Assembly: GCA_007571355.1 (NCBI GenBank)
Contig: RKRO01000507.1
Span: 1 to 17,052, forward strand
Direction of reading: 5' to 3'
DNA length: 17,052 nt
From: Candidatus Poribacteria bacterium
GTDB lineage: Bacteria > Poribacteria > WGA-4E > WGA-3G
Shown here: in pieces, positions 7,744 to 15,010 of the stretch
Layout of the letters: each line of letters starts with the position of its first letter
Numbering within the stretch: position 1 is the stretch's first letter
The notes under the pieces: generated by a model
Told to the model about the DNA's origin: nothing
What the model saw: only the letters and a program-made list of their open reading frames with translations
Database searches by the model: none
Program-made: the position numbers and the translations under genes

Positions 7744-8568
7744 ATGACACCGAAACAACATTATCTGTTTGATGTAACAGGATATCTTCATTTAGAAAAC
7801 GTCATTACCGGCGACACACTGGCGGAAGCTGCTGCAGCGGTTGATAAATATATAACAACACCACCTGATGCGCTGCCCCCCGGTTTTGAGCAGAAAGGGC
7901 TCCATCAGCACGGGTTCGCTTTCGATAAATCGCTTGAATGCTTAACGATGCACGCTGCATTATGGCCGATTGTCAAGGAATTGACAGACAATCAACCGCG
8001 GTTTGGCAGAGGTTCATTGAAACACGATAAACACGATTTGTGGAAGGCGGGTGAGCATGCAAAGGTAAACCCTGGTGGATTGCACTGCGCACGCGACGAT
8101 TACGGATGGTATAGCACGCGCTACGAAGTCAATAACGGACGTATCTACTGCGATAACTTCGTCTGTTTTCCGTATTTCACGGATGTCTATCCGGGGGATG
8201 GTGGACTCATCGTAATCCCTGGTTCGCATAAGAGTGCATTTGCTCGCCCGCCGGAGTTGCTGACGCTTGACGAAGCGGACGGTATTGATCCGCTTGACGA
8301 TCCCGTTTTTGTTAATATTACACCGAAGGCGGGTGATATCGTGATTATTTCGGAATTACTCACCCACGGTGTGCTGCGCTGGAAGCCAAAAGATCGGGAT
8401 CGACGGTTCCTCGTCCTGCGATATTTCCCGCAGTATTCCGGTAGGCATAGTTTTCCGCAACCCATCCTGGATCGGTTGTCCCCAGAGACATTAGAATTAG
8501 TGGAATCTGCGGCGTACGGCCATATCAAGGAGATTGTAAATCAGGATGCAGTTACGCTGACGGTATAA
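7744..8568 (+). CDS. Phytanoyl-CoA dioxygenase (PhyH)-like protein 2
   Basis: This is a 274-residue PhyH-superfamily protein, paralogous to the upstream gene but divergent. FTDVYPGDGGLIVIPGSHKSAF (from 145) matches the family core, and GDIVIISELLTHGVLRW gives the distal His208. Several Arg residues at 218-221 are candidates for 2-oxoglutarate binding. The proximal metal site appears to be GGLHCARDD (His114). Residue +2 is Ala where canonical enzymes have Asp, although Asp118 and Asp119 lie close by. The ATG at 7744 has no Shine-Dalgarno at normal spacing. Instead a TATAAT (7730-7735) sits 8 bp upstream, so a separate leaderless transcript is possible, in addition to readthrough from the gene 99 bp upstream. 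It is the last gene of the cluster, followed by a hairpin with a T-run. Confidence 0.87.
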   Translation: MTPKQHYLFDVTGYLHLENVITGDTLAEAAAAVDKYITTPPDALPPGFEQKGLHQHGFAFDKSLECLTMHAALWPIVKELTDNQPRFGRGSLKHDKHDLWKAGEHAKVNPGGLHCARDDYGWYSTRYEVNNGRIYCDNFVCFPYFTDVYPGDGGLIVIPGSHKSAFARPPELLTLDEADGIDPLDDPVFVNITPKAGDIVIISELLTHGVLRWKPKDRDRRFLVLRYFPQYSGRHSFPQPILDRLSPETLELVESAAYGHIKEIVNQDAVTLTV

Positions 8569-8697
8569 GGGGCGAATTTACGAAATCCAATAAACAAATC
8601 ACCCCTCAATATTTAAAAAGACCTTTGCAAAAACCTGCAGATATTTTTATTTTCGGCAACTGATGAGACCGAACCGAAGATCTGATCGAAAGCCCTT

Positions 8698-8720
8698 AAA
8701 AAATCAGTCTGATTTTTTTT
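8698..8720 (+). terminator. Terminator-like A/T-rich hairpin after the PhyH pair
   Basis: AAAAAATCAG (8698-8707) and CTGATTTTTTTT (8709-8720) form a perfect inverted repeat with a minimal loop, ending in eight T. It lies about 130 bp after the second PhyH stop and immediately before the next promoter. The stem is A/T-rich, so efficiency is uncertain, and the structure could work on either strand. Confidence 0.5.
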
Positions 8721-8722
8721 CA

Positions 8723-8752
8723 TTGACAGTTTTCTCCAATTTGTGTTAGACT
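8723..8752 (+). promoter_or_regulatory. Promoter for the FmdB / CDF exporter pair
   Basis: A consensus TTGACA (8723-8728) is followed after 18 bp by TAGACT (8747-8752). It sits immediately after the terminator-like hairpin and points at the zinc-ribbon gene. Confidence 0.55.
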
Positions 8753-8924
8753 ATAAATAAGTGTAGGCGAGTCTGGGAGATAAGAAGAGTATTGGCATCT
8801 CTATACTGTCATTGTTTTACCGAAACCCCTCTTTTAATCAATCAACTTTTTATCGTAACACAGAAATCGTCCAGAGCGGCGAGGCTCTGTTCGCAAAATT
8901 CGTCGAAAAGGAGGAAAACGCGAT

Positions 8925-9251
8925 ATGCCCACATACGACTATAAATGTCACGCATGTGATATCCAATTTGAGAAGTTTCAAGGGATTACTGCCCCGCCAA
9001 TTGAGGAATGCCCGGAGTGCGGTGGCAAAGTGAAACGGCTCATTGGTGCAGGCGCAGGTCTGATTTTCAAAGGCTCCGGATTCTATATTACCGACTACCG
9101 AAGCGAAGGTTACAAGGAATCTGCCAAAAAAGACAAAGACAAAAGCGGTTCATCGGATAAAAGTTCGTCATCAGACAAAAGCCCAAAAAAAGAGAAGAAA
9201 ACCGATACAAGCAGTAGCGAATCAAAGAGTACGTCTACCGCCCCAACCTAA
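8925..9251 (+). CDS. FmdB-type zinc-ribbon protein with low-complexity tail
   Basis: This 108-residue protein begins MPTYDYKCHACDIQFE, the signature start of the FmdB/CxxC_CxxC_SSSS zinc-ribbon family. Cys8-x2-Cys11 and Cys29-x2-Cys32 would hold one zinc ion. The motif GSGFYITDYRS (50-60) is the family's conserved C-terminal block. From about residue 62 the protein is a Ser/Lys/Asp-rich low-complexity tail, typical of these proteins and probably disordered. The family was named as a putative regulator of formamidase/amidase expression, but its function is not established. The ATG at 8925 follows AAAAGGAGG at good spacing. The stop lies 32 bp before the CDF exporter gene, so the two are probably one transcript and may share a link to zinc. 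Confidence 0.9.
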   Translation: MPTYDYKCHACDIQFEKFQGITAPPIEECPECGGKVKRLIGAGAGLIFKGSGFYITDYRSEGYKESAKKDKDKSGSSDKSSSSDKSPKKEKKTDTSSSESKSTSTAPT

Positions 9252-9283
9252 ATCAGGTCCGCTTCTATGTAAACGGAGACGTT

Positions 9284-10231
9284 TTGCACAATCACAGCCA
9301 TGACCAGCATCGTCATCACGACGAAGCGCACACGCATAGTTATCAGGCACCTCTGCAGCGGAAGTTCAAGTTCGCTGTGTTGGTCACGTTTTGCGTCTTC
9401 CTTGGCGAACTTATCGGCGGTATCTGGTCGGGTAGTCTCGCGTTGCTTAGTGATGCAGCACATGTGATGTCCGATGTTGTTTCGCTGCTTATCAGTTGGC
9501 TGGCAATCTATCTCTCTACACGTCCGGCGACTTCTTCCCGCACCTACGGTTATCATCGCGCTGAGGTTTTCGCCGCTTTCGTGAACGGTGTTTCGCTCAT
9601 CGCGATCTCCGGCTGGATCTTCTACGCAGCATACCAACGTTACATGTCGCCAACAGAGATAAAAGTAACAGGAATGTTTATTGTGGCGTGTCTCGGTTTT
9701 GTGGGGAATCTGCTGATCTTATGGAAACTGCACGGCGAGAGCCACGGGAACCTCAATGTCCGAAGCGCGGTGCTTCATGTAATTGGTGATACACTTTCTT
9801 CTGTGGCTGTTGTCGTCGGAGGCGTGATCATCTTTTGGATAGGTTGGTACCCGATTGACGCTATATTGAGTTTCCTTATCGGCGGGATTATTCTCTTCAG
9901 CGCAGTGAATGTAACAAAAGAAGCAGTGCATATCTTACTCGAAAATTCACCGAAGAATGCAGACGCACACACCATTGCCGAGCACCTCCGTAACTTAGAA
10001 CCGGTCAGAGATGTCCACGACCTACACATCTGGTCACTGTGTTCGAACTATCCTGCGCTGAGCGCACATGTCGTAATTGATGAAAACACCACCTTAGCCC
10101 CTGATGGAATTCTTAAACAGATCAACGGTGAACTACAAGCACATTTCGGTATCAACCATACCACCCTGCAGTTAGAGCAAGTCGCCTGTGAACAGGCAGG
10201 CAATCTTTTCTGTAATGCCCAACACTCGTAG
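9284..10231 (+). CDS. Cation diffusion facilitator (CDF) zinc/cadmium efflux transporter, CzcD/ZitB-like
   Basis: This is an inner-membrane antiporter that exports Zn2+ (and probably Cd2+ or Co2+) in exchange for protons. The 315-residue protein starts with a His-rich cytoplasmic segment (MHNHSHDQHRHHDEAHTH). Six hydrophobic helices follow between about residues 28 and 210. The transport site is intact: His60 and Asp64 in TM2 (SDAAHVMSD), and His165 and Asp169 in TM5 (LHVIGDTLSS). The HxxxD pair in both helices indicates zinc/cadmium rather than manganese specificity. The C-terminal cytoplasmic domain has VHDLHIWSL (244-252) and SAHVVID. The start is TTG at 9284, with GGAG 5 nt upstream; no in-frame ATG is nearby. 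It ends 11 bp from the convergent ferritin-like gene. Confidence 0.93.
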   Translation: MHNHSHDQHRHHDEAHTHSYQAPLQRKFKFAVLVTFCVFLGELIGGIWSGSLALLSDAAHVMSDVVSLLISWLAIYLSTRPATSSRTYGYHRAEVFAAFVNGVSLIAISGWIFYAAYQRYMSPTEIKVTGMFIVACLGFVGNLLILWKLHGESHGNLNVRSAVLHVIGDTLSSVAVVVGGVIIFWIGWYPIDAILSFLIGGIILFSAVNVTKEAVHILLENSPKNADAHTIAEHLRNLEPVRDVHDLHIWSLCSNYPALSAHVVIDENTTLAPDGILKQINGELQAHFGINHTTLQLEQVACEQAGNLFCNAQHS

Positions 10232-10242
10232 TAACTCTCTGT

Positions 10243-10785
10243 TTAGGCGTGTTCTACTTTTAAACGATGTGCTTTACGAATCAGGGCAGCGTCCTTCGCA
10301 AACTTTTGTGTCGCCTGGACCAGTCCATCAACGTGCGATCGCATATCCTTCTCCACCTGTACAATACGATCCATTAAATACGGCTGATCGCTCTGCTCAA
10401 TCGCTTTTCGCATGATAGAGAGCAGGTGCATATAGATTGTGTCGGCTTCGCTCCCCTCAATCGCAATCGCAATTTCAAAAGCCTCATCAAGCGAAATTCT
10501 CCCATTATCGACCTTCTGCTCATGTGCGTCCAGCGCGTCCGTAATTTGCTGAACTGGGACATTGGACAACGCTGGTACAGGTGAATCAATCCCGAAGGCA
10601 TTAACACATAAAGAACGCCCAAAATCCACAAGGATATAGTGCTGCCACTCCTCCGTACTCATCTGTTCCCAAAACCGTGCGATCCGTTCATCAACATCCC
10701 CCAAAAGCAGTGAAAGAGCAGCATAAAGTTTCGCTTGCCGCAGTTCAATATCTTGGCAAAGATTAAAAAGTTCTCCTAAGGTCAA
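10243..10785 (-). CDS. Ferritin-like (rubrerythrin-type) four-helix protein
   Basis: This 180-residue, mainly helical protein is probably of the ferritin-like superfamily. Possible di-metal ligands fall in the expected rhythm of a four-helix bundle: Glu14 (CQDIELRQAKLY), Glu46 and His49 (STEEWQHYIL), Glu110 (AIAIEGSEADTIY), and Glu145 with His151 (VEKDMRSHVD). The TEEWQHY segment, resembling ExxH, is the strongest cue. Such proteins handle iron, peroxide or oxygen, but the exact activity here is unknown and some ligands may be misassigned. The start is TTG at 10785, preceded by AAAGGAG at 6 nt, a strong ribosome binding site. It follows the Gfo/Idh/MocA gene by 53 bp on the same strand, so it is probably cotranscribed. 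There are no rubredoxin cysteines, so it is not a full rubrerythrin. Confidence 0.72.
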   Translation of the reverse strand: MTLGELFNLCQDIELRQAKLYAALSLLLGDVDERIARFWEQMSTEEWQHYILVDFGRSLCVNAFGIDSPVPALSNVPVQQITDALDAHEQKVDNGRISLDEAFEIAIAIEGSEADTIYMHLLSIMRKAIEQSDQPYLMDRIVQVEKDMRSHVDGLVQATQKFAKDAALIRKAHRLKVEHA

Positions 10786-10838
10786 TCGTTTCTCCTTTTA
10801 AAGTAGTCGGTACGTCCTGCTATGTTGTGGAACTTGCT

Positions 10839-11876
10839 CTATATCTGCAGCGGTAAAGTAATCGCCGTCCCTGACAGCATACTCCGCGTGACCGCTTCCG
10901 TAAACTCCATATACTTCACCCCCGTGTCAAAATCTGTATGCGTAATCACCTCGTTACCACGGATAGCGTTCACGAATTCTTCCTCCACGCGCCATCCGCC
11001 AGCCTCTGAATCCGGTATATCAATCTCGTTGAGTTCCGCGTCGCCTTTCTGTCCGCCATAAAGTTTATCCCCAGAAAAACGTAAAGTTCCACTGCTTCCA
11101 AAGACATAGACCTCCGGTGCGCCTGCCAGCCCTGCAATAGTAGAGACCTGTATATGCAGCTGCGCGCCACATGCAAGGTCACCAACGACATCGATATGCT
11201 CTGGAATCCGGACAGAACGCATTACGCCGTTGGCATCCGGACGCATTTTGACGAAAGTCTTACCCATCGCCATAATCCGCGTCGCCTCTCCGACCCAACG
11301 CATCAACGCCTCGTACCAGATCCCCATACTCATGATATTGAGTCCGCTGAGATCGAAATCTTGCCGCCACTGGAGCGGCGATTCACTGTCCAGAAACGCG
11401 CCCCCTGCGCGTGCTTCTATTGCAAGCACCTCACCGAGATAGCCTTCCGCGATGAGCCGTTTTATCGTGTTATCGACCCGAAGCGTCATCGGTGAAGGAA
11501 CAATCTGTGCAATGAGGTGTGTCTTCTGACGCGACACCATGCGCATGATATGTGCTTCTTTGGCGTTCATCGCCATCCGTGCTTCGCACATCACGTGCTT
11601 ATCTGCTCGAAGTGCTGCTACGGTTGCACGGCAGTGCATATAGGGCCATGTTCCGATGACAATCGCATTCGTATCGGGATCGCGGATTGCTTCCTGCCAA
11701 TTGTCATAGGTTTTCGGAATGCCAAATTCGGCAGCCACCCGTTGTGAGGATTCCTGACTCCGATTGCAGACCCCAACAATCTCAACGCCTTCAATCGCTT
11801 GTAGTCCCGGAATATGCTTCGATTTCGTGTTCCCACCCGCACCGATAATACCGACTTTAATTGTTTCTTGTGCCAC
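10839..11876 (-). CDS. Gfo/Idh/MocA family oxidoreductase with altered catalytic motifs
   Basis: The 345-residue protein has an N-terminal Rossmann fold with the dinucleotide motif VGIIGAGGNTKSKHIP (from residue 8) and the VCNRS end of strand 2. It also has the family's C-terminal alpha/beta domain (GEVLAIEARAGGAF; YVFGSSGTLRFSG). Family members oxidise or reduce sugars and cyclitols with NAD(P). The usual CEKP is CEAR here (97-100), so the catalytic Lys is missing. The usual D-x-G-x-H in the second domain is replaced by SMGIWYE. The enzyme may use another mechanism or serve as a binding protein. The GTG start at 11876 follows GGGAGGAG at good spacing, with a near-consensus promoter 40-70 bp upstream. 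The ferritin-like gene lies 53 bp downstream. Confidence 0.9.
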   Translation of the reverse strand: MAQETIKVGIIGAGGNTKSKHIPGLQAIEGVEIVGVCNRSQESSQRVAAEFGIPKTYDNWQEAIRDPDTNAIVIGTWPYMHCRATVAALRADKHVMCEARMAMNAKEAHIMRMVSRQKTHLIAQIVPSPMTLRVDNTIKRLIAEGYLGEVLAIEARAGGAFLDSESPLQWRQDFDLSGLNIMSMGIWYEALMRWVGEATRIMAMGKTFVKMRPDANGVMRSVRIPEHIDVVGDLACGAQLHIQVSTIAGLAGAPEVYVFGSSGTLRFSGDKLYGGQKGDAELNEIDIPDSEAGGWRVEEEFVNAIRGNEVITHTDFDTGVKYMEFTEAVTRSMLSGTAITLPLQI

Positions 11877-11913
11877 TTAATTTGCTCCTCCCGTTGTTCG
11901 TGTTGCAATATCT

Positions 11914-11943
11914 ATTTTAGCAGAAATTCAGGGTAGGTGTCAA
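11914..11943 (-). promoter_or_regulatory. Promoter for the Gfo/Idh/MocA - ferritin-like pair
   Basis: On the minus strand TTGACA (11943-11938) is separated by 18 bp from TAAAAT (11919-11914), with an extended -10 TGC in front. The predicted start is near 11907, about 30 nt before the GTG at 11876. Confidence 0.7.
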
Positions 11944-11981
11944 AGAATTTTTCAACCGGATCATATTGTTTACATGGGTTT

Positions 11982-12770
11982 CTATTGAACCTTCAACTTA
12001 ACCCTCGACTTCTTCCCACCGTGAATACTCGGCTCTTGACACAACATCTTCCGAAGCAACGCAAGCCCTTCATGCACATCCGGACGCTCCGCTTCCGTGA
12101 TACCCAGCACTTCCGACAATAACAGCCGATCCAATTCATGACGTACTGGGTCCTCATCCATTTGGTTGAATGGCACCATCTCTTGATCCTTCAGTTCATT
12201 GAAAATCCGTTCTGCATTGGTCAGTGCTTTATTGGAGAGTTGGCGGACATCCAACGTGGGCATTGATTCCAGAGACGCTTTTGAACCGCTCCCCCGGCCT
12301 GTTTGCTGCTTACCAGAACTTAAAAAGTAGCATAGGAATCCTAATGTAGAGTTGCCCCATAGCGTCCAAGCATAATCATAGTCTGTATCTTCAAATACAA
12401 TGTTCCTTACAGACCTAATGCCGATAGTATTCCGTTCTGTAAACATTACCGATAAAGAGTGCGAACTGAATCCTAAGTCTATATTAAAGTGTACCCTACC
12501 AGTACATTCTAATATCCTTCGGGCCTTGGCTTCTGCATGTGGGCGAATGAACCCGTGTGCATTAGGAAACACAACCATCGCCCGCTGTGTTCTGCAATTC
12601 AGATGATGCAAACACGGATATTCTGCAGTATCAGGACATCCTTTTGTAATGTCAAACGCTCCTCGTTCGCTCGGATCTTTTATATCCCTATGATCTGCAC
12701 CGATTCTTGCTATATCTGATACCGAACAGATTGGAAGTTCTATAGGGGTTTTTTGGCGTGGAAGCCGCAA
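11982..12770 (-). CDS. C-terminal part of the nuclease-methyltransferase (frameshifted from the upstream gene)
   Basis: This open frame continues the methyltransferase reading at 12740-14890 one base out of phase. Its credible homologous part starts at TPIELPICSVSDIARIGADH, a target-recognition-like segment. Further on, AWTLWGNSTLGFLCYFLSSG, KQQTGRGSGSKASLESMPTL and DVRQLSNKAL are what I associate with the C-terminal half of N-6 DNA methylases of this type. The tail (ERIFNELKDQEMVPF...) is helical. A TTG with MRLPRQK could be called as a start, but no ribosome binding site supports it. Those codons also overlap the end of the upstream frame, so this is very unlikely to be an independent gene. 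Inserting one A in the run at 12749-12754 joins the two frames into about 969 residues. Confidence 0.82.
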   Translation of the reverse strand: MRLPRQKTPIELPICSVSDIARIGADHRDIKDPSERGAFDITKGCPDTAEYPCLHHLNCRTQRAMVVFPNAHGFIRPHAEAKARRILECTGRVHFNIDLGFSSHSLSVMFTERNTIGIRSVRNIVFEDTDYDYAWTLWGNSTLGFLCYFLSSGKQQTGRGSGSKASLESMPTLDVRQLSNKALTNAERIFNELKDQEMVPFNQMDEDPVRHELDRLLLSEVLGITEAERPDVHEGLALLRKMLCQEPSIHGGKKSRVKLKVQ

Positions 12771-14890
12771 TTGTGTTTATTCGCTGCCATTTGATACGCT
12801 GATTGAAGGACTGTGACATCCCTGATGCGGGACACGGGCCAGGCAAGTGTGTCATCAGGAAGTGGGGCAGAAATAGCGAATCCTATAATATCATCACCAA
12901 TACAGATACGGTTTCCCCTATTCACACCATCTTCAAGTCTCCGAACATCCTCAATGCTATGAATTTGATTTGCAACTTGCAAAGCCTCTAGCTCACTTTT
13001 TAGACAACGCTTCAGGCAGACAAACGTCGCACGTCCTGTATTTGTTCCATTGCCCTTTGTTGCCAAAACAAGACATTCTGCCATCGTGGTATCCGATGAA
13101 AAAGCACAATTCTCAGTATCGGCATCGGAAATCGTGAGGGCAAGAACATCACGATATTCTTCTGTCCACAACCTTCGTACCTTGTGCCAACTATTTCCAG
13201 TAAGTGATGTAGATGGTAGTACAAACGCCATTGTGCCGTTAGGTCTGAGCATTCTATCCGCTAAATCTACAAAATCAACACCCTCTCCAGGGTTGTTACC
13301 ACCAAAGCGACGCCCTTGTGCTTTGCGCGCTGCTTGCATTTCAGGTGCTTCTTTCTTATCAGCAAAAATGCTTTTAGGCAGATTGGAGTTACTATCAGCA
13401 CCGCTGCGCGTATAGGGCGGATTCTGAATAACGATGTCGAATTCGCCATGTCTGAAAGCATCCCTAAAGTCAGTCGTTTCAAAGCCTTGTCCGGTGGCGG
13501 TTTCTGTTGTATCTAATGGCAATGGGAGTGTCCCTGCTGGATCGCTGAGCAGATTGAGCGCACCGATGGCGTAAAGTCCATCCGCACGCTGTGTGCCATA
13601 AAGCATTGTGTGGATGCGCGTGCCGCCAATACGAACATCAGGATAGGTACTGGCAATGATGGAGGCAGTCAAGTGTGCAGCGTTCGGCAGAATATCACAC
13701 CCGACGAGGTTATGCTCCATCATATACTGATGGATGGCCTTCCCATTACCGCCCGCCTGTTCGTAAAGCATCAGGAGTCGTTGATAAACCCCGTTGAGAA
13801 GGGAACCCGTGCCACAGGCAAAATCCGCAATTTTCAGTTTTTTCGGATCTGTTTTGAGTTCGGGTAACGCGAGGGCACAGAGCAGTGCCGAGGATTCAGG
13901 ACGGGTATAATTCGCCTTGAGAATTTTCCGATTGTCAATCAATTTCTGGAACACAATGCCAGCGAGTTCATGTTCTTGGGCGAGCCCCATCTTCTCTAAC
14001 TCGCGCGCAGTATCGCGTAACACGCTTAAGATCTCACCGACCAGTTTATCATCCGCAGAAAGCGTTTCGACGAGAGTGTAGGCGACATTGAAAATCGGGG
14101 CATAGTTAACCTTTTGGATGTCCCGCCATGCACGGAGGACTTCGTCTGAATCGAGTTGCCCATAATCAGTGGTGAGTTCGCTAAGAGACGGGACGGTCTC
14201 CAAGTCTGGCTTGCGGGCAAGGGAACTCTGAAACACCAATGCATTGCTGATGATCAGCATTGCCATCTGTATTGTCTGCGCACCGGGTTCCTGAACGAGG
14301 AGCTCACCTATCCTTTTACCGATGTAGGGGCGGTCTTGAATCGCGGTATTGACGATACTGGCAGCATCAGAGATGCCTTGTTCAAGCACCTCAGCAGCCC
14401 TCTCAATCGTGGTGATGGGTGTTGCACCGATACGGATAGCGGTTGCAATGTCGGCAATGCTGCCGTAGAGCCACCCTTTTTGGGGAAATCTTTGGGGTTC
14501 GTCAACGCTAAGGAGTGTGTATGCGAAATCATTTGATGCCTCTAAATTCTCGCGGATTTCGTTGCGCGGCATCTTGCGAAACCTGTATGGAAGGCGGATC
14601 GCTATTGCACTGGCGATTGTTTCACCTGTCGTGCGGAGGGTCTTGCCCAAATAATGCTCGCGTGCCTGTTTTTCGCCGGTTTCATTACGACCGCGCTTGT
14701 CGTCGATTTTTACTTCAACCGCTATCGGGTATCGTTCCACTGTACGGATGATGACATCGGGTCTTCTTTGGTTTTCGACGAGGGGTCTTGTTGTTTGCTC
14801 GTAGATATTCCACGTCGCACTCATCGGCATCAGGATTTCAACGAATAGGGTGGTAATGGTATCTTCACTGTTAGTGTGTTGCTGGTTCAT
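12740..14890 (-). CDS. Type IIG-like restriction nuclease / N-6 adenine methyltransferase, N-terminal part
   Basis: This single polypeptide appears to combine a nuclease and a methyltransferase. An N-terminal PD-(D/E)XK-like site is visible: RRPDVIIRTVERYPIAVEVKID has Asp45 and Glu59-x-Lys61. A helical linker leads to a gamma-class methyltransferase with SAM-binding IADFACGTGSLLNG (CGTG at 359-362) and catalytic IQNPPYTRSG (NPPY 490-493), which marks adenine-N6 methylation. The frame ends in TAG at 12742-12740, directly after HAKKPL, well before the C-terminal recognition region, which continues in the next frame. I place the start at ATG 14890, behind AAAAGGAACTGT; an upstream in-frame start at 14956 adds 22 unlike residues. 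The gene lies 120 bp downstream of an AAA-ATPase/nuclease-like gene on the same strand. It resembles type IIG enzymes more than BREX PglX because of the N-terminal nuclease site. Confidence 0.88.
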   Translation of the reverse strand: MNQQHTNSEDTITTLFVEILMPMSATWNIYEQTTRPLVENQRRPDVIIRTVERYPIAVEVKIDDKRGRNETGEKQAREHYLGKTLRTTGETIASAIAIRLPYRFRKMPRNEIRENLEASNDFAYTLLSVDEPQRFPQKGWLYGSIADIATAIRIGATPITTIERAAEVLEQGISDAASIVNTAIQDRPYIGKRIGELLVQEPGAQTIQMAMLIISNALVFQSSLARKPDLETVPSLSELTTDYGQLDSDEVLRAWRDIQKVNYAPIFNVAYTLVETLSADDKLVGEILSVLRDTARELEKMGLAQEHELAGIVFQKLIDNRKILKANYTRPESSALLCALALPELKTDPKKLKIADFACGTGSLLNGVYQRLLMLYEQAGGNGKAIHQYMMEHNLVGCDILPNAAHLTASIIASTYPDVRIGGTRIHTMLYGTQRADGLYAIGALNLLSDPAGTLPLPLDTTETATGQGFETTDFRDAFRHGEFDIVIQNPPYTRSGADSNSNLPKSIFADKKEAPEMQAARKAQGRRFGGNNPGEGVDFVDLADRMLRPNGTMAFVLPSTSLTGNSWHKVRRLWTEEYRDVLALTISDADTENCAFSSDTTMAECLVLATKGNGTNTGRATFVCLKRCLKSELEALQVANQIHSIEDVRRLEDGVNRGNRICIGDDIIGFAISAPLPDDTLAWPVSRIRDVTVLQSAYQMAANKHNCGFHAKKPL
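12745..12754 (-). repeat. A6C4 run at the methyltransferase frameshift site
   Basis: On the minus strand the frame reads GCC AAA AAA CCC CTA TAG. With seven A it would read GCC AAA AAA ACC CCT ATA GAA and continue into the C-terminal frame. The alternative frame is closed by a TAA about 30 bases upstream, so the frame change must occur in a short window that contains this run. The cause could be a real mutation, slippage by polymerase or ribosome, phase variation or a base-calling error. Confidence 0.7.
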
Positions 14891-15010
14891 ACAGTTCCTT
14901 TTCAAAATATTTTGCCGAACATTACTATCACGTGAGTCAGGACCCTGTTCAATCAAGAAGGGCTTCTAATCCTTGTTCAGACAACTAACGCTTACATCAC
15001 CCACTTGAAT

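Larger units (their letters stand above)
8569..8924. other. Intergenic region between the PhyH pair and the FmdB gene
   Basis: No gene is seen in these 356 bp. They contain the hairpin at 8698-8720, a promoter at 8723-8752 and a leader of about 165 nt for the FmdB gene. A small hairpin CAGAGC/GCTCTG (8872-8889) lies shortly before the ribosome binding site and could affect translation. I recognise no riboswitch. Confidence 0.6.

Noticed and set aside
10786..10838. A separate promoter for the ferritin-like gene
   Set aside because: The 53-bp gap has a strong ribosome binding site but no convincing -35/-10 pair; cotranscription with the upstream gene is simpler.
12740..12770. Classical programmed -1 ribosomal frameshift in the methyltransferase
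   Set aside because: The run reads C AAA AAA C in the zero frame, not a standard X XXY YYZ heptamer, and I see no clear downstream pseudoknot. Slippage, mutation or miscall is more likely.
11982..14890. The methyltransferase as a BREX PglX protein
   Set aside because: It has an N-terminal PD-(D/E)XK-like site, and no other BREX genes (brxL, pglZ, brxC) are in the window.
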